This document shows positions 6,821 through 12,590 of a DNA stretch of 18,806 bases, in pieces; position 1 is the first letter of the stretch, and every line of letters begins with the position of its first letter. The notes under the pieces are model-generated. The model made no database searches. It was not told the origin of the DNA and saw nothing but the letters and a program-made list of their open reading frames with translations. Source of the DNA: Mariprofundaceae bacterium (lineage in GTDB: Bacteria; Pseudomonadota; Zetaproteobacteria; Mariprofundales; Mariprofundaceae); assembly GCA_015488125.1 (NCBI GenBank), contig WFOJ01000062.1, positions 1 to 18,806 of the forward strand, given 5' to 3'. Position numbers and translations under genes: made by a program.

Positions 6821-7764
6821 TGGTCAGGGGTCAAGGGGTAGGGGTCAGAGGGCAGGAGGAGCGCGGCGCGGCGCTGATTGTGGTGCTGGGGCTGGTCGCC
6901 ATTGTGGCTGGCTGGGCTGCTGCTGCCGCCTATGAGGATATGCTGTCGCTGCGTCGCGCCAGCAATAGTCAGTACAGCATCAAGGCAGAGATGGCCTGTA
7001 TTTCGGCCTTGCGGCTGGCGGAACTGACGTTGCGCGAGGATGGCAAACAGTCGCAAACGGATGATCTGGATGAAATCTGGGCGCAGCCAGCTACACCGTT
7101 CCCGCTGGATGATGGCATGGTCATGGGTGAGATTGTGGATACGAACCGCTACCTCAATCTTAACGATCTGGTAACAGAACAGGGGGTGCTGAACAGCTAT
7201 AGCTATGCGGTATTTGGTCGGCTGTTCACGGCCCTGGATATTGATCCGGCACTATTGCCCGCGCTGGTGGACTGGATGGACGCTGATGACCGGGCGCTTG
7301 ATGGCGGCATGGAAAGCGTCTCATATGAACTGACAGGCTATACCATCAAGAACGCCCGGCTGGACCGCTGGGATGAATTGCGCATGGTGCCCGGCTTTAG
7401 CCGCGACATCATGGAGAAACTGAAAACGGTAGCGACGGTGCGTCCTGCCTATGCCGGTGTTCGCACGCTGATCAATATCAACACCGCCAGCAAAACTGTG
7501 CTTAAGGCACTGTTTCCCCTGCTGGATGATGCTCAGGCTGATAGGCTGATCAGTGATCGTCCCTATCGGAGTACCGGCGTCTTGCAAGGGCGTAGCTGGA
7601 TGCCGCCGGGGGGACTGACGCAACTTGCTGTCAGCAGTGATATGTTCTTTATCCACACGCAGGCCAGCTTTGCTCAGGTCAACCGGCGTGAAACGTATCT
7701 GATTGCACGTCAGGGCAGCAAGCTGACCATGATATGGCGAGAGTGGGATATCTGGCAGCCATAA
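6820..7764 (+). CDS. gspK: Type II secretion minor pseudopilin GspK
   Basis: GspK is the largest minor pseudopilin and caps the T2SS pseudopilus. This 314-residue protein has a 16-residue leader ending EERG|AALIVVLGLVAIVAG. As is usual for GspK, it lacks the Glu at +5 found in the other pseudopilins. The soluble part has the family region LDDGMVMGEIVDTNRYLNLN, a helical domain (LFTALDIDPALLPALVDWMDAD), and a second helix-hairpin-like segment LININTASKTVLKALF. ATG 6820 overlaps the gspJ stop by one base; GTG 6817 is an alternative. The leader codons contain a G-run repeat that makes an oddly Gly/Arg/Val-rich leader (VRGQGVGVRGQ). It is the last gene of the run, followed by a gap of about 300 bp. 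Confidence 0.92.
   Translation: MVRGQGVGVRGQEERGAALIVVLGLVAIVAGWAAAAAYEDMLSLRRASNSQYSIKAEMACISALRLAELTLREDGKQSQTDDLDEIWAQPATPFPLDDGMVMGEIVDTNRYLNLNDLVTEQGVLNSYSYAVFGRLFTALDIDPALLPALVDWMDADDRALDGGMESVSYELTGYTIKNARLDRWDELRMVPGFSRDIMEKLKTVATVRPAYAGVRTLININTASKTVLKALFPLLDDAQADRLISDRPYRSTGVLQGRSWMPPGGLTQLAVSSDMFFIHTQASFAQVNRRETYLIARQGSKLTMIWREWDIWQP
6827..6852 (+). other. G-quadruplex motif in the gspK leader codons
   Basis: Four G-runs occur in close succession: GGGG (6827-6830), GGGG (6835-6838), GGGG (6841-6844) and GGG (6850-6852), with loops of 4, 2 and 5 nt. This fits the common G3+N1-7 quadruplex pattern on the coding strand and mRNA, 7-32 nt after the start codon. It appears to be built from repeats of GGGGTCA. 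Confidence 0.6.
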
Positions 7765-7766
7765 CG

Positions 7767-7790
7767 GCAGGGCTTTCTCTGCTTGTGGTT
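7767..7790 (+). terminator. Weak terminator-like hairpin after gspK
   Basis: GCAGGG (7767-7772) can pair with CTCTGC (7777-7782) across a CTTT loop, with one G-U pair, followed by TTGTGGTTG. The stem is short and the T-tract is interrupted, so it is only a plausible end of the gsp transcript. Confidence 0.3.
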
Positions 7791-7985
7791 GCAAAAGGAT
7801 GACTTGAAAAACAAATAATTAGTTATTTGATATAAGAAAAACTCCTACTTTTAAGCACCGTTTTATGTATTTTGTGATTGATTTTTCATCCTGGGTTGCG
7901 TTAGTGTTCGCTGTTTATTCGTGGCAGCGATGGGAGAGGATCGTGCGTTTGCGGAGAAATATGCTCCAGTATTCGCGCCTGAGAT

Positions 7986-8001
7986 TGTGATAATCATCAC
8001 A
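7986..8001. promoter_or_regulatory. CRP/Vfr-type binding site
   Basis: TGTGA-TAATCA-TCACA is a perfect match to the CRP consensus half-sites with the correct N6 spacer, and the symmetry extends one base further on each side into the spacer (TGTGAT/ATCACA). It is centred about 40-41 bp upstream of the start site predicted from the following -10 element. That is the position of activator sites at class II CRP promoters. Confidence 0.75.
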
Positions 8002-8018
8002 TACGCAGGTTTATACAT

Positions 8019-8027
8019 TGCTATAAT
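8019..8027 (+). promoter_or_regulatory. Extended -10 promoter for the DUF11 locus
   Basis: TGCTATAAT is a perfect extended -10 element (TGn followed by consensus TATAAT). No good -35 hexamer exists at the right distance; that place is occupied by the CRP-type site. The predicted transcription start is near 8034, 33 nt before the ATG at 8067. An activator-dependent promoter is inferred. Confidence 0.7.
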
Positions 8028-8066
8028 GGCACGATATTTGCTGGGTTCTGGTTGTGAGGAGTTGAT

Positions 8067-8546
8067 ATGCGGATATTGCTGATGCTTGCGATGCTTTGCC
8101 TTCCTTCTTTGCTGTGGGCGAAGCCGGATGTGAAAATCACGGTTGAGGCAAAGCAACAGATTGTGGTCGAGAAAGACGGTAAAAAAGTGGTGAAACTGGT
8201 TGAGGCAAAAGATGTGCAACCGGGCGATGTGGTGATTTATCAGCTGCATTATCGCAATGATGGCGATACAGCGGCCAAAAATGCCGTGTTGGTGAATCCG
8301 ATCCCCAACAACACCCGCTATATTGATGGTTCGGCATTTGGTGCCGGTGCAACGATTGAATATTCCATTGATGGCGGCAAGCACTACAAGCAACCGAGTT
8401 TGCTGACCTACACGGTCGATCTTGGCGATGGCAAAACGGAAGAGCGCGTTGCCAGCCCGGAGCAATACACCCATATCCGCTGGGTGGTCAGCGAGATCCC
8501 TGCCGGCAAGTCCGGTATGGCCAGTTTTCAGGTGAGAGTGCAATAA
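8067..8546 (+). CDS. Small secreted DUF11-domain protein
   Basis: This 159-residue exported protein has a Sec signal peptide at residues 1-18 (MRILLMLAMLCLPSLLWA, cut before Lys19). After a Lys/Val-rich strand region (about 20-50), the rest is one DUF11-type Ig-like domain: VQPGDVVIYQLHYRNDGD, then AAKNAVLVNPIPNNTRYIDG, ending with ASFQVRVQ at the stop. DUF11 domains occur in extracellular and cell-surface proteins of bacteria, usually as structural repeats. The start is supported by TGAGGAG at 8055-8061. It lies directly downstream of the CRP-type site and extended -10 element, and is followed by a probable intrinsic terminator, so it may be transcribed separately from the three larger paralogues. 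No enzymatic motif is visible. The periplasm or cell surface is the likely location. Confidence 0.85.
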   Translation: MRILLMLAMLCLPSLLWAKPDVKITVEAKQQIVVEKDGKKVVKLVEAKDVQPGDVVIYQLHYRNDGDTAAKNAVLVNPIPNNTRYIDGSAFGAGATIEYSIDGGKHYKQPSLLTYTVDLGDGKTEERVASPEQYTHIRWVVSEIPAGKSGMASFQVRVQ

Positions 8547-8560
8547 TGCATGCTTATCCC

Positions 8561-8583
8561 ATGCCGGTGAGGCATAGTTTTTT
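8561..8583 (+). terminator. Intrinsic terminator after the small DUF11 gene
   Basis: ATGCC-GGTGA-GGCAT (8561-8575) forms a perfect 5-bp stem, followed by AG and TTTTTT (8578-8583). The position 15 bp after the stop and the uninterrupted T-run support a rho-independent terminator, although the stem is short. Confidence 0.55.
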
Positions 8584-8625
8584 CAATGCGGCATCGTTGG
8601 CGCGAAGGAGGCGCTCTGTGAATAG

Positions 8626-8655
8626 CTGACTTTTCGATCGCACTTTATGAATACT
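8626..8655 (+). promoter_or_regulatory. Possible sigma-70 promoter for the 8688 gene
   Basis: CTGACT (8626-8631) and AATACT (8650-8655) each match 4 of 6 consensus bases with an 18-bp spacer, lying between the terminator and a strong Shine-Dalgarno sequence (AAAGGAG, 8673-8679). The match is weak; a promoter is expected here mainly because of the upstream terminator. Confidence 0.3.
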
Positions 8656-8687
8656 GATTTTTTTATTTTAGCAAAGGAGTTTTAACC

Positions 8688-9941
8688 ATGCGTTTTCTTA
8701 AACAACTGATTGGAGGGGCTTCGGCTGTTGCGATCGTCGCCATGATGACAGCAATGATTATCGCCCCCCAAAGCGCAGAAGCAGTCACCGCTGCCAATGC
8801 AACGATCAAGAACGTGGTCACCGTCAGCTATGGCGACGGGGCCGGGTTCACCACCTCCACAACGGCGACGAACTTCGTCATCGTTGATCTGAAGACGGCT
8901 GCGCCGACCTTGTCCGCACCTGCTGATGCCACCATCAGCGCTGGCGGCACGGCTACATTCACTTACACCATCACATCCAATGCCAATGGCTCGGATATTT
9001 ACAATCTGAGCGCTATTTCGACGGATGCGAATGTGAGTGCCCCCACTATTGATTTTTATAGTAATGCAGCGCTGACGACGGTGATCACCGGCGGGAATGT
9101 CACCCTGGGTGCTTCCGATGTGCATACCGCCGTGACGATCGCTGCTACGGGGACGACAACGATTACCGTGCCTGCTGATCAAGTAGCTGATGGCTCTGTC
9201 AATGGCATTATCGCGGGCGACACGATTTCCATCAACGGCAATGTCTTCACCGTTGCCTCGATTGTTGACAACGGAGGGACCAATGCCGTGGGCACTTCAA
9301 GCATCACTGTCAATGGCAATGGTGCGGCAGTTCCACTGACCGCCGGTATGCTGATCGAAGAGCAGAAAACCTTCTACATGGCGGTGAAAGCAGGCACCCT
9401 GGCTGGCGTGGGCAATGGCACGCATACCGTAACGCTGAGCGCTGGCAACGGCGTTGATCCGGCTGCTACGGATGTGACGGTGACCACTATTTCCGGGCCT
9501 TCACTGCAAGTGGATAAATACTCTGCCAACCTGACTTCAGGTGTCGCAGGTAGCGGTACAGCAGTCACGGTTGATGGTGTTGCCTTCTACCCCTCCGGCG
9601 TTGTGGCCAAACCAGGTGAGCAGATTGGTTACCTGGTGATTATTACCAACAACGGCGCTGGTAATGCAACAGGCGTAAAGGTGGTGGATCCGATCCCTGC
9701 CTATACGACGTATGTTGCGAATTCGCTTGCCCTGGATGCAACGGGAGCAGGAACAACGACTGGGTTGACGGATGGCATCGGTGACAATGATGCTGGTGAG
9801 GTGAATGCAACATCTTCCGAGATTACCGTCTATGCTGGTAGTGGTGGTGTCAACAATGGTGGCGCATACGGTGGCGGTACCGGTGGTACGGTCGCGGGTG
9901 GCGCAACCAGTTACGTTCGGTTCACTGTCACAGTTGACTAA
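8688..9941 (+). CDS. Secreted DUF11-family surface protein, paralogue A
   Basis: This 417-residue exported protein is rich in Thr, Ala, Gly and Val with no Cys in the mature part. Its signal peptide runs to AEA|V (cut after Ala32). Directly after it is ANATIKNVVTVSY, the N-terminal motif shared with the next two genes and the giant protein. An Ig-like region follows (about 70-240) that contains a module also found in the two paralogues (VPADQVADGSVNGI, GDTISINGNVFTVASI, then IEEQKTFYMAV). A C-terminal DUF11 domain (about 275-417) contains KPGEQIGYLVIITNNGAGNA (split DUF11 signature) and DPIPAYTTYVANS, and ends YVRFTVTVD at the stop. A Gly-rich stretch (GGVNNGGAYGGGTGG) precedes the last strand. 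The strong Shine-Dalgarno AAAGGAG suggests high expression. A structural surface or extracellular protein is inferred; no enzyme motif is seen. Confidence 0.85.
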   Translation: MRFLKQLIGGASAVAIVAMMTAMIIAPQSAEAVTAANATIKNVVTVSYGDGAGFTTSTTATNFVIVDLKTAAPTLSAPADATISAGGTATFTYTITSNANGSDIYNLSAISTDANVSAPTIDFYSNAALTTVITGGNVTLGASDVHTAVTIAATGTTTITVPADQVADGSVNGIIAGDTISINGNVFTVASIVDNGGTNAVGTSSITVNGNGAAVPLTAGMLIEEQKTFYMAVKAGTLAGVGNGTHTVTLSAGNGVDPAATDVTVTTISGPSLQVDKYSANLTSGVAGSGTAVTVDGVAFYPSGVVAKPGEQIGYLVIITNNGAGNATGVKVVDPIPAYTTYVANSLALDATGAGTTTGLTDGIGDNDAGEVNATSSEITVYAGSGGVNNGGAYGGGTGGTVAGGATSYVRFTVTVD

Positions 9942-9949
9942 AGCTGATA

Positions 9950-9969
9950 GGGGTGGCTCGCGCCGCCCC
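9950..9969 (+). terminator. Hairpin between paralogues A and B (attenuator or stabiliser)
   Basis: GGGGTGGC (9950-9957) pairs with GCCGCCCC (9962-9969) across a TCGC loop, eight pairs including one G-U. Only TT follows, so full termination is unlikely. Partial termination or 3'-end protection of the upstream message is more plausible in this 60-bp gap. Confidence 0.45.
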
Positions 9970-10001
9970 TTGATCATCATGATATAGAGGAGGATGCGAA
10001 A

Positions 10002-11186
10002 ATGAATGTGAAAAAACGCCTTGCGGCACCATTACTGGCGTTGGCCATGTTGGCCTTGCCAGGGGCGGCACAAGCGGTGATTACCGCCGGTGGCGCTACT
10101 ATCCATAATGCGGCGACATTGACGTTTACCGGTGGCACGGCACGCGCCCAGGTGAATGTTGGCGTGCAGACGATTGCCTCAGCACCGACGATTGCGGTGA
10201 ATACTACGGCGCAATCGGTGGATGCCAATGCATCGGCAACTTATACTTACACTGTTACCAATAATGCCAACGGTTCGGATACGTTTAGTTTTAACGGTAC
10301 GTCTGTGGATCAGAATACTACGGGGGCAGCCACCCTGAATGTGGCAGCTACGGGCACTGCCAGTACCAGTCTAACGCTTGGCGCCTCCATCACCAGTCAG
10401 GCTTCAGATGCGGCGGGCCATGTGTTTATTCCCGCCGGTTCAGAAATGAATCTGGCTGTTGGTGATACCGTGGTCATCAATGGCGTGGGAACCTATACGA
10501 TTGCCACGATCACACCGGGTACGATTGCATCGACCACAGGCGGGGTTACCACGCCGGAAACTCCGACGACGCTGACCTTCACGGCTGTGGGGGGTGCGCC
10601 TGCTATTGGCCTGAATACGGTACCGGCAGGTACGCAGCTGGGTGAGCAACAAACCTTTACTACTGTGGTAACCGCTTCTTCACCGACGACAGCCGGGACG
10701 AATGGCACGCATACGGTGAACTTCACCGGTGCAACGACAGCTACCCAGACTGTAGCCAATGGTGGCGGTGTGGTGACCTACACCACCAGTGCTGCATCCG
10801 GTAACGAGACCATCACCACGGTGCTCTCTCCCAATGTCACGCTGGTGAAAAAGGTGCGCAATGTGACGCAGGGCGTCACCACATTTGCGACCACAGGTGT
10901 TAATGCCCAGGCAGGCGATGTGCTGGAGTACCAGTTGACAGCCACCGAGGGTACGGGTGTGACAGCGGCAACCGGTAACGTGCTGACCGATGAGGTGCCT
11001 GCCTTTACCACTTATAAGGCTGGCTCTACCACACTGAACGGTGTGGCGGTAACCGATGGCGCTGGTGGCACACTGCCATTGAGCAGTGCCAATGGTGGCT
11101 TGCAGATCAACAGTACGGGTCAGCCAGCGGGCACGATTGCAGCGGGTGCTTCGGCGGTGGTGACCTTCCAGGTGACGGTGAACTGA
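10002..11186 (+). CDS. Secreted DUF11-family surface protein, paralogue B
   Basis: This 394-residue exported paralogue has a signal peptide cut at AQA|V (after Ala25). The shared motif GATIHNAATLTFTGG follows at once. The Ig-like part includes ANGSDTFSFN and the module VGDTVVINGVGTYTIATI with a Thr/Pro-rich insertion, then LGEQQTFTTVV and GTNGTHTVNF. The C-terminal DUF11 domain starts near VTLVKKVRNVTQG, contains AGDVLEYQLTATEGTG and VPAFTTYKAGST, and ends VTFQVTVN at the stop. The mature protein has no Cys. The Shine-Dalgarno is AGAGGAGG (9986-9993), 8 nt before the ATG. It probably shares a transcript with paralogue A (60-bp gap), modulated by an intervening hairpin. Two hairpins, the second with a T-tract, follow its stop. 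Role is inferred as a structural subunit. Confidence 0.85.
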   Translation: MNVKKRLAAPLLALAMLALPGAAQAVITAGGATIHNAATLTFTGGTARAQVNVGVQTIASAPTIAVNTTAQSVDANASATYTYTVTNNANGSDTFSFNGTSVDQNTTGAATLNVAATGTASTSLTLGASITSQASDAAGHVFIPAGSEMNLAVGDTVVINGVGTYTIATITPGTIASTTGGVTTPETPTTLTFTAVGGAPAIGLNTVPAGTQLGEQQTFTTVVTASSPTTAGTNGTHTVNFTGATTATQTVANGGGVVTYTTSAASGNETITTVLSPNVTLVKKVRNVTQGVTTFATTGVNAQAGDVLEYQLTATEGTGVTAATGNVLTDEVPAFTTYKAGSTTLNGVAVTDGAGGTLPLSSANGGLQINSTGQPAGTIAAGASAVVTFQVTVN

Positions 11187-11218
11187 CGTATTTTGTCAGT
11201 GTAGGCTGACATAATACG
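11187..11218 (+). other. Long hairpin abutting the stop of paralogue B
   Basis: CGTATT-T-TGTCAG (11187-11199) pairs with CTGACA-T-AATACG (11206-11218) around a TGTAGG loop. This gives 12 base pairs with a single T-T mismatch. It begins at the first base after the stop codon and lies just before a GC-rich terminator. It may protect the 3' end of the message or act together with the terminator. Confidence 0.6.
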
Positions 11219-11221
11219 GTA

Positions 11222-11252
11222 GGGGTGCGCCGTAAGGCGTGCCCCGTGTTTT
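11222..11252 (+). terminator. Rho-independent terminator after paralogue B
   Basis: GGGGTGCGCC (11222-11231) pairs with GGCGTGCCCC (11236-11245) across a GTAA loop. All ten positions pair in RNA, two of them as G-U. GTGTTTT follows. This is the best terminator candidate in the window and separates paralogues A and B from C. Confidence 0.65.
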
Positions 11253-11269
11253 CTCAATCGCATCCTCCC

Positions 11270-11305
11270 TAAGTCCCATAGGACGTATAAAACTTATGGG
11301 ACTTA
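11270..11305. repeat. 11-bp perfect inverted repeat
   Basis: TAAGTCCCATA (11270-11280) and TATGGGACTTA (11295-11305) are perfect reverse complements 14 bp apart. The right arm also forms a short direct repeat (ACTTATGGG then ACTTATGG, 11292-11309 region). There is no T-tract. It could be a regulator site, a small repeat of a dispersed family, or a remnant of an element; nothing here decides. Confidence 0.6.
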
Positions 11306-11368
11306 TGGTTGGGCTGCGTCAGCGGCTCAACGACGTAACAAACGAAACAGATAAAAATCACATCTTTG

Positions 11369-11374
11369 TATAAA
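11369..11374 (+). promoter_or_regulatory. Possible -10 element for paralogue C
   Basis: TATAAA in the AT-rich stretch 11340-11376 is the best -10 candidate in the gap between the terminator at 11252 and the start at 11454. No convincing -35 hexamer precedes it. A promoter is expected because the upstream gene appears to terminate. Confidence 0.25.
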
Positions 11375-11418
11375 TCCTCATGGTAGCGTGAGGTCATCGC
11401 GGTGAGCGAAGTTTTTTG

Positions 11419-11436
11419 GCTGTGCGGGCGCACAGC
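11419..11436 (+). other. Perfect 8-bp hairpin in the leader of paralogue C
   Basis: GCTGTGCG-GG-CGCACAGC (11419-11436) is a perfect inverted repeat, preceded by a TTTTTT run and followed by the translation-initiation region 17 bp later. The T-run is on the 5' side, so it is not a forward terminator, and read on the minus strand the run is A. It may be a 5'-leader structure or an operator. Confidence 0.45.
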
Positions 11437-11453
11437 GCTTTGGAACAGAATAC

Positions 11454-12572
11454 ATGTGGAGCATGAATAAAACACTGACTTGCCTGCTGTGGCTGACTGG
11501 CTGCTTGTTGGCGGCGCATACAGCGCAGGCTGTGGCACCGGCCAATGCCTTGATCACCAATACCGCGAGCATGACCTATGCCGGGCTGACTGCGCCGATT
11601 CAGGCCAGTGTGGATGTCAAGGTTTCGTTGGTGACGGCGGCGCCCAATCTGGCACTGGCTGGCAATAATGTGACCGTTGCAGAACATCAAACGGGAACGC
11701 TGACTTTCACCATCACGGCCAATGCCAATGGCCCGGATAATTACACCATCAATCCGCCGACCAGCACGCTGAGCAATGTAACGGCCAATGCGGCGGCTGT
11801 GGCTTCGGCGTCGTTCATCCCGTTGGGAGCGACGGCTGTTTCAGTTCCGGCGCTTGCGGGCAGCAACACCCTGACCGTGCCCTCCGATGGTGTTGCCGAC
11901 GGGCAGGTCAATGGCATCGCAGCGGCGGATACAGTGGTGATTCTTGGCCAGACCTATGCCGTGGCCACGGTGACTGATCGTGCCACCGGCAACAGCACGA
12001 TCACACTGTCACCGCCATTGGTGGCCAATATTCCACTGGGCACACTGGTGGCGGAACAGGCCAGTTTCACCGTCAGCCAGAGCATGGGCACGGTGGCTAC
12101 TGCCGTCGCTCAGGGCAGCAACCTGGTCAGCATCACGGCGGCATCATCCAATGGGCAGACCTCGGCGGCTGCGACCGGCACGATCACGGTACTGCGTATC
12201 AGTTTCCAGAAGTGGGTGAGCGTTAATGGCGGCGCCTTTACCCAGGTCACCCCCAATGTGGTGACCGGGGATGTGCTGACCTACCGCCTGCTGGCAAGCG
12301 TGCCGGCAGGGACGACGATCAGCGGTGTTGTATTCAGCGATAGTATCCCCATCTTTACCACTTATGTGGCTGGTTCCACCCGGATCGACACGGATGGTCC
12401 CAATGCGGCGCTTGCCGTGCTGACACCGGTGGCAGATGTGAATGGCACAACGCCGCTGGCACAGGCCGGCGGTATGCCTGTGAACAGTACGGGGCAAGTT
12501 GCCGGAACCATAGCTGCGCCTGCTGCCGCAGCAGCCGAAGTTTCGGTGGAGTTCCAGGTTACCATCAACTGA
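11454..12572 (+). CDS. Secreted DUF11-family surface protein, paralogue C
   Basis: This 372-residue exported paralogue probably has a signal peptide cut at AQA|V (after Ala26), which puts the shared motif ANALITNTASMTY at the mature N-terminus as in the other members. A lipobox-like LTGC (14-17) is also present, so lipidation at Cys17 is a weaker alternative. The Ig-like part has ANGPDNYTIN and the paralogue module VPSDGVADGQVNGIAAAD, VVILGQTYAVATV and LVAEQASFTV. The DUF11 domain (about 250-372) has TGDVLTYRLLASVPAG and IPIFTTYVAGSTRID, and ends VEFQVTIN at the stop. ATG 11454 is taken because GGAACAG lies at a usable distance; ATG 11463 is an alternative with GGAG only one base away. The giant barrel gene follows after 7 bp, so the two are probably co-transcribed. 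Confidence 0.83.
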   Translation: MWSMNKTLTCLLWLTGCLLAAHTAQAVAPANALITNTASMTYAGLTAPIQASVDVKVSLVTAAPNLALAGNNVTVAEHQTGTLTFTITANANGPDNYTINPPTSTLSNVTANAAAVASASFIPLGATAVSVPALAGSNTLTVPSDGVADGQVNGIAAADTVVILGQTYAVATVTDRATGNSTITLSPPLVANIPLGTLVAEQASFTVSQSMGTVATAVAQGSNLVSITAASSNGQTSAAATGTITVLRISFQKWVSVNGGAFTQVTPNVVTGDVLTYRLLASVPAGTTISGVVFSDSIPIFTTYVAGSTRIDTDGPNAALAVLTPVADVNGTTPLAQAGGMPVNSTGQVAGTIAAPAAAAAEVSVEFQVTIN

Positions 12573-12576
12573 GGGC

Positions 12577-12590
12577 GTTATGCGCATAAC
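12577..12590. promoter_or_regulatory. 14-bp palindrome spanning the start of the giant gene
   Basis: GTTATGCGCATAAC is a perfect palindrome that includes the ATG at 12580-12582 and sits next to the Shine-Dalgarno GAGGG (12571-12575 region). It could be an operator or a way to tune initiation, or it may be chance. Confidence 0.35.

Noticed and set aside
7804..7835. A promoter TTGAAA with a -10 around TTGATA/TATAAG after gspK
   Set aside because: Spacing or -10 match is poor for every combination, and a perfect extended -10 with an activator site lies closer to the gene.
7863..8543. A 226-codon minus-strand frame across the promoter gap and the small DUF11 gene
   Set aside because: It has no ribosome-binding site, is antisense to a gene with a clear signal peptide and DUF11 domain, and shows a His/Ile/Arg-rich translation typical of a shadow frame.
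11463..12572. Paralogue C as a lipoprotein through the LTGC box
   Set aside because: The hydrophobic stretch before it is short, and signal peptidase I cleavage at AQA aligns the mature N-terminus with the other three family members. It is kept only as an alternative in the gene entry.
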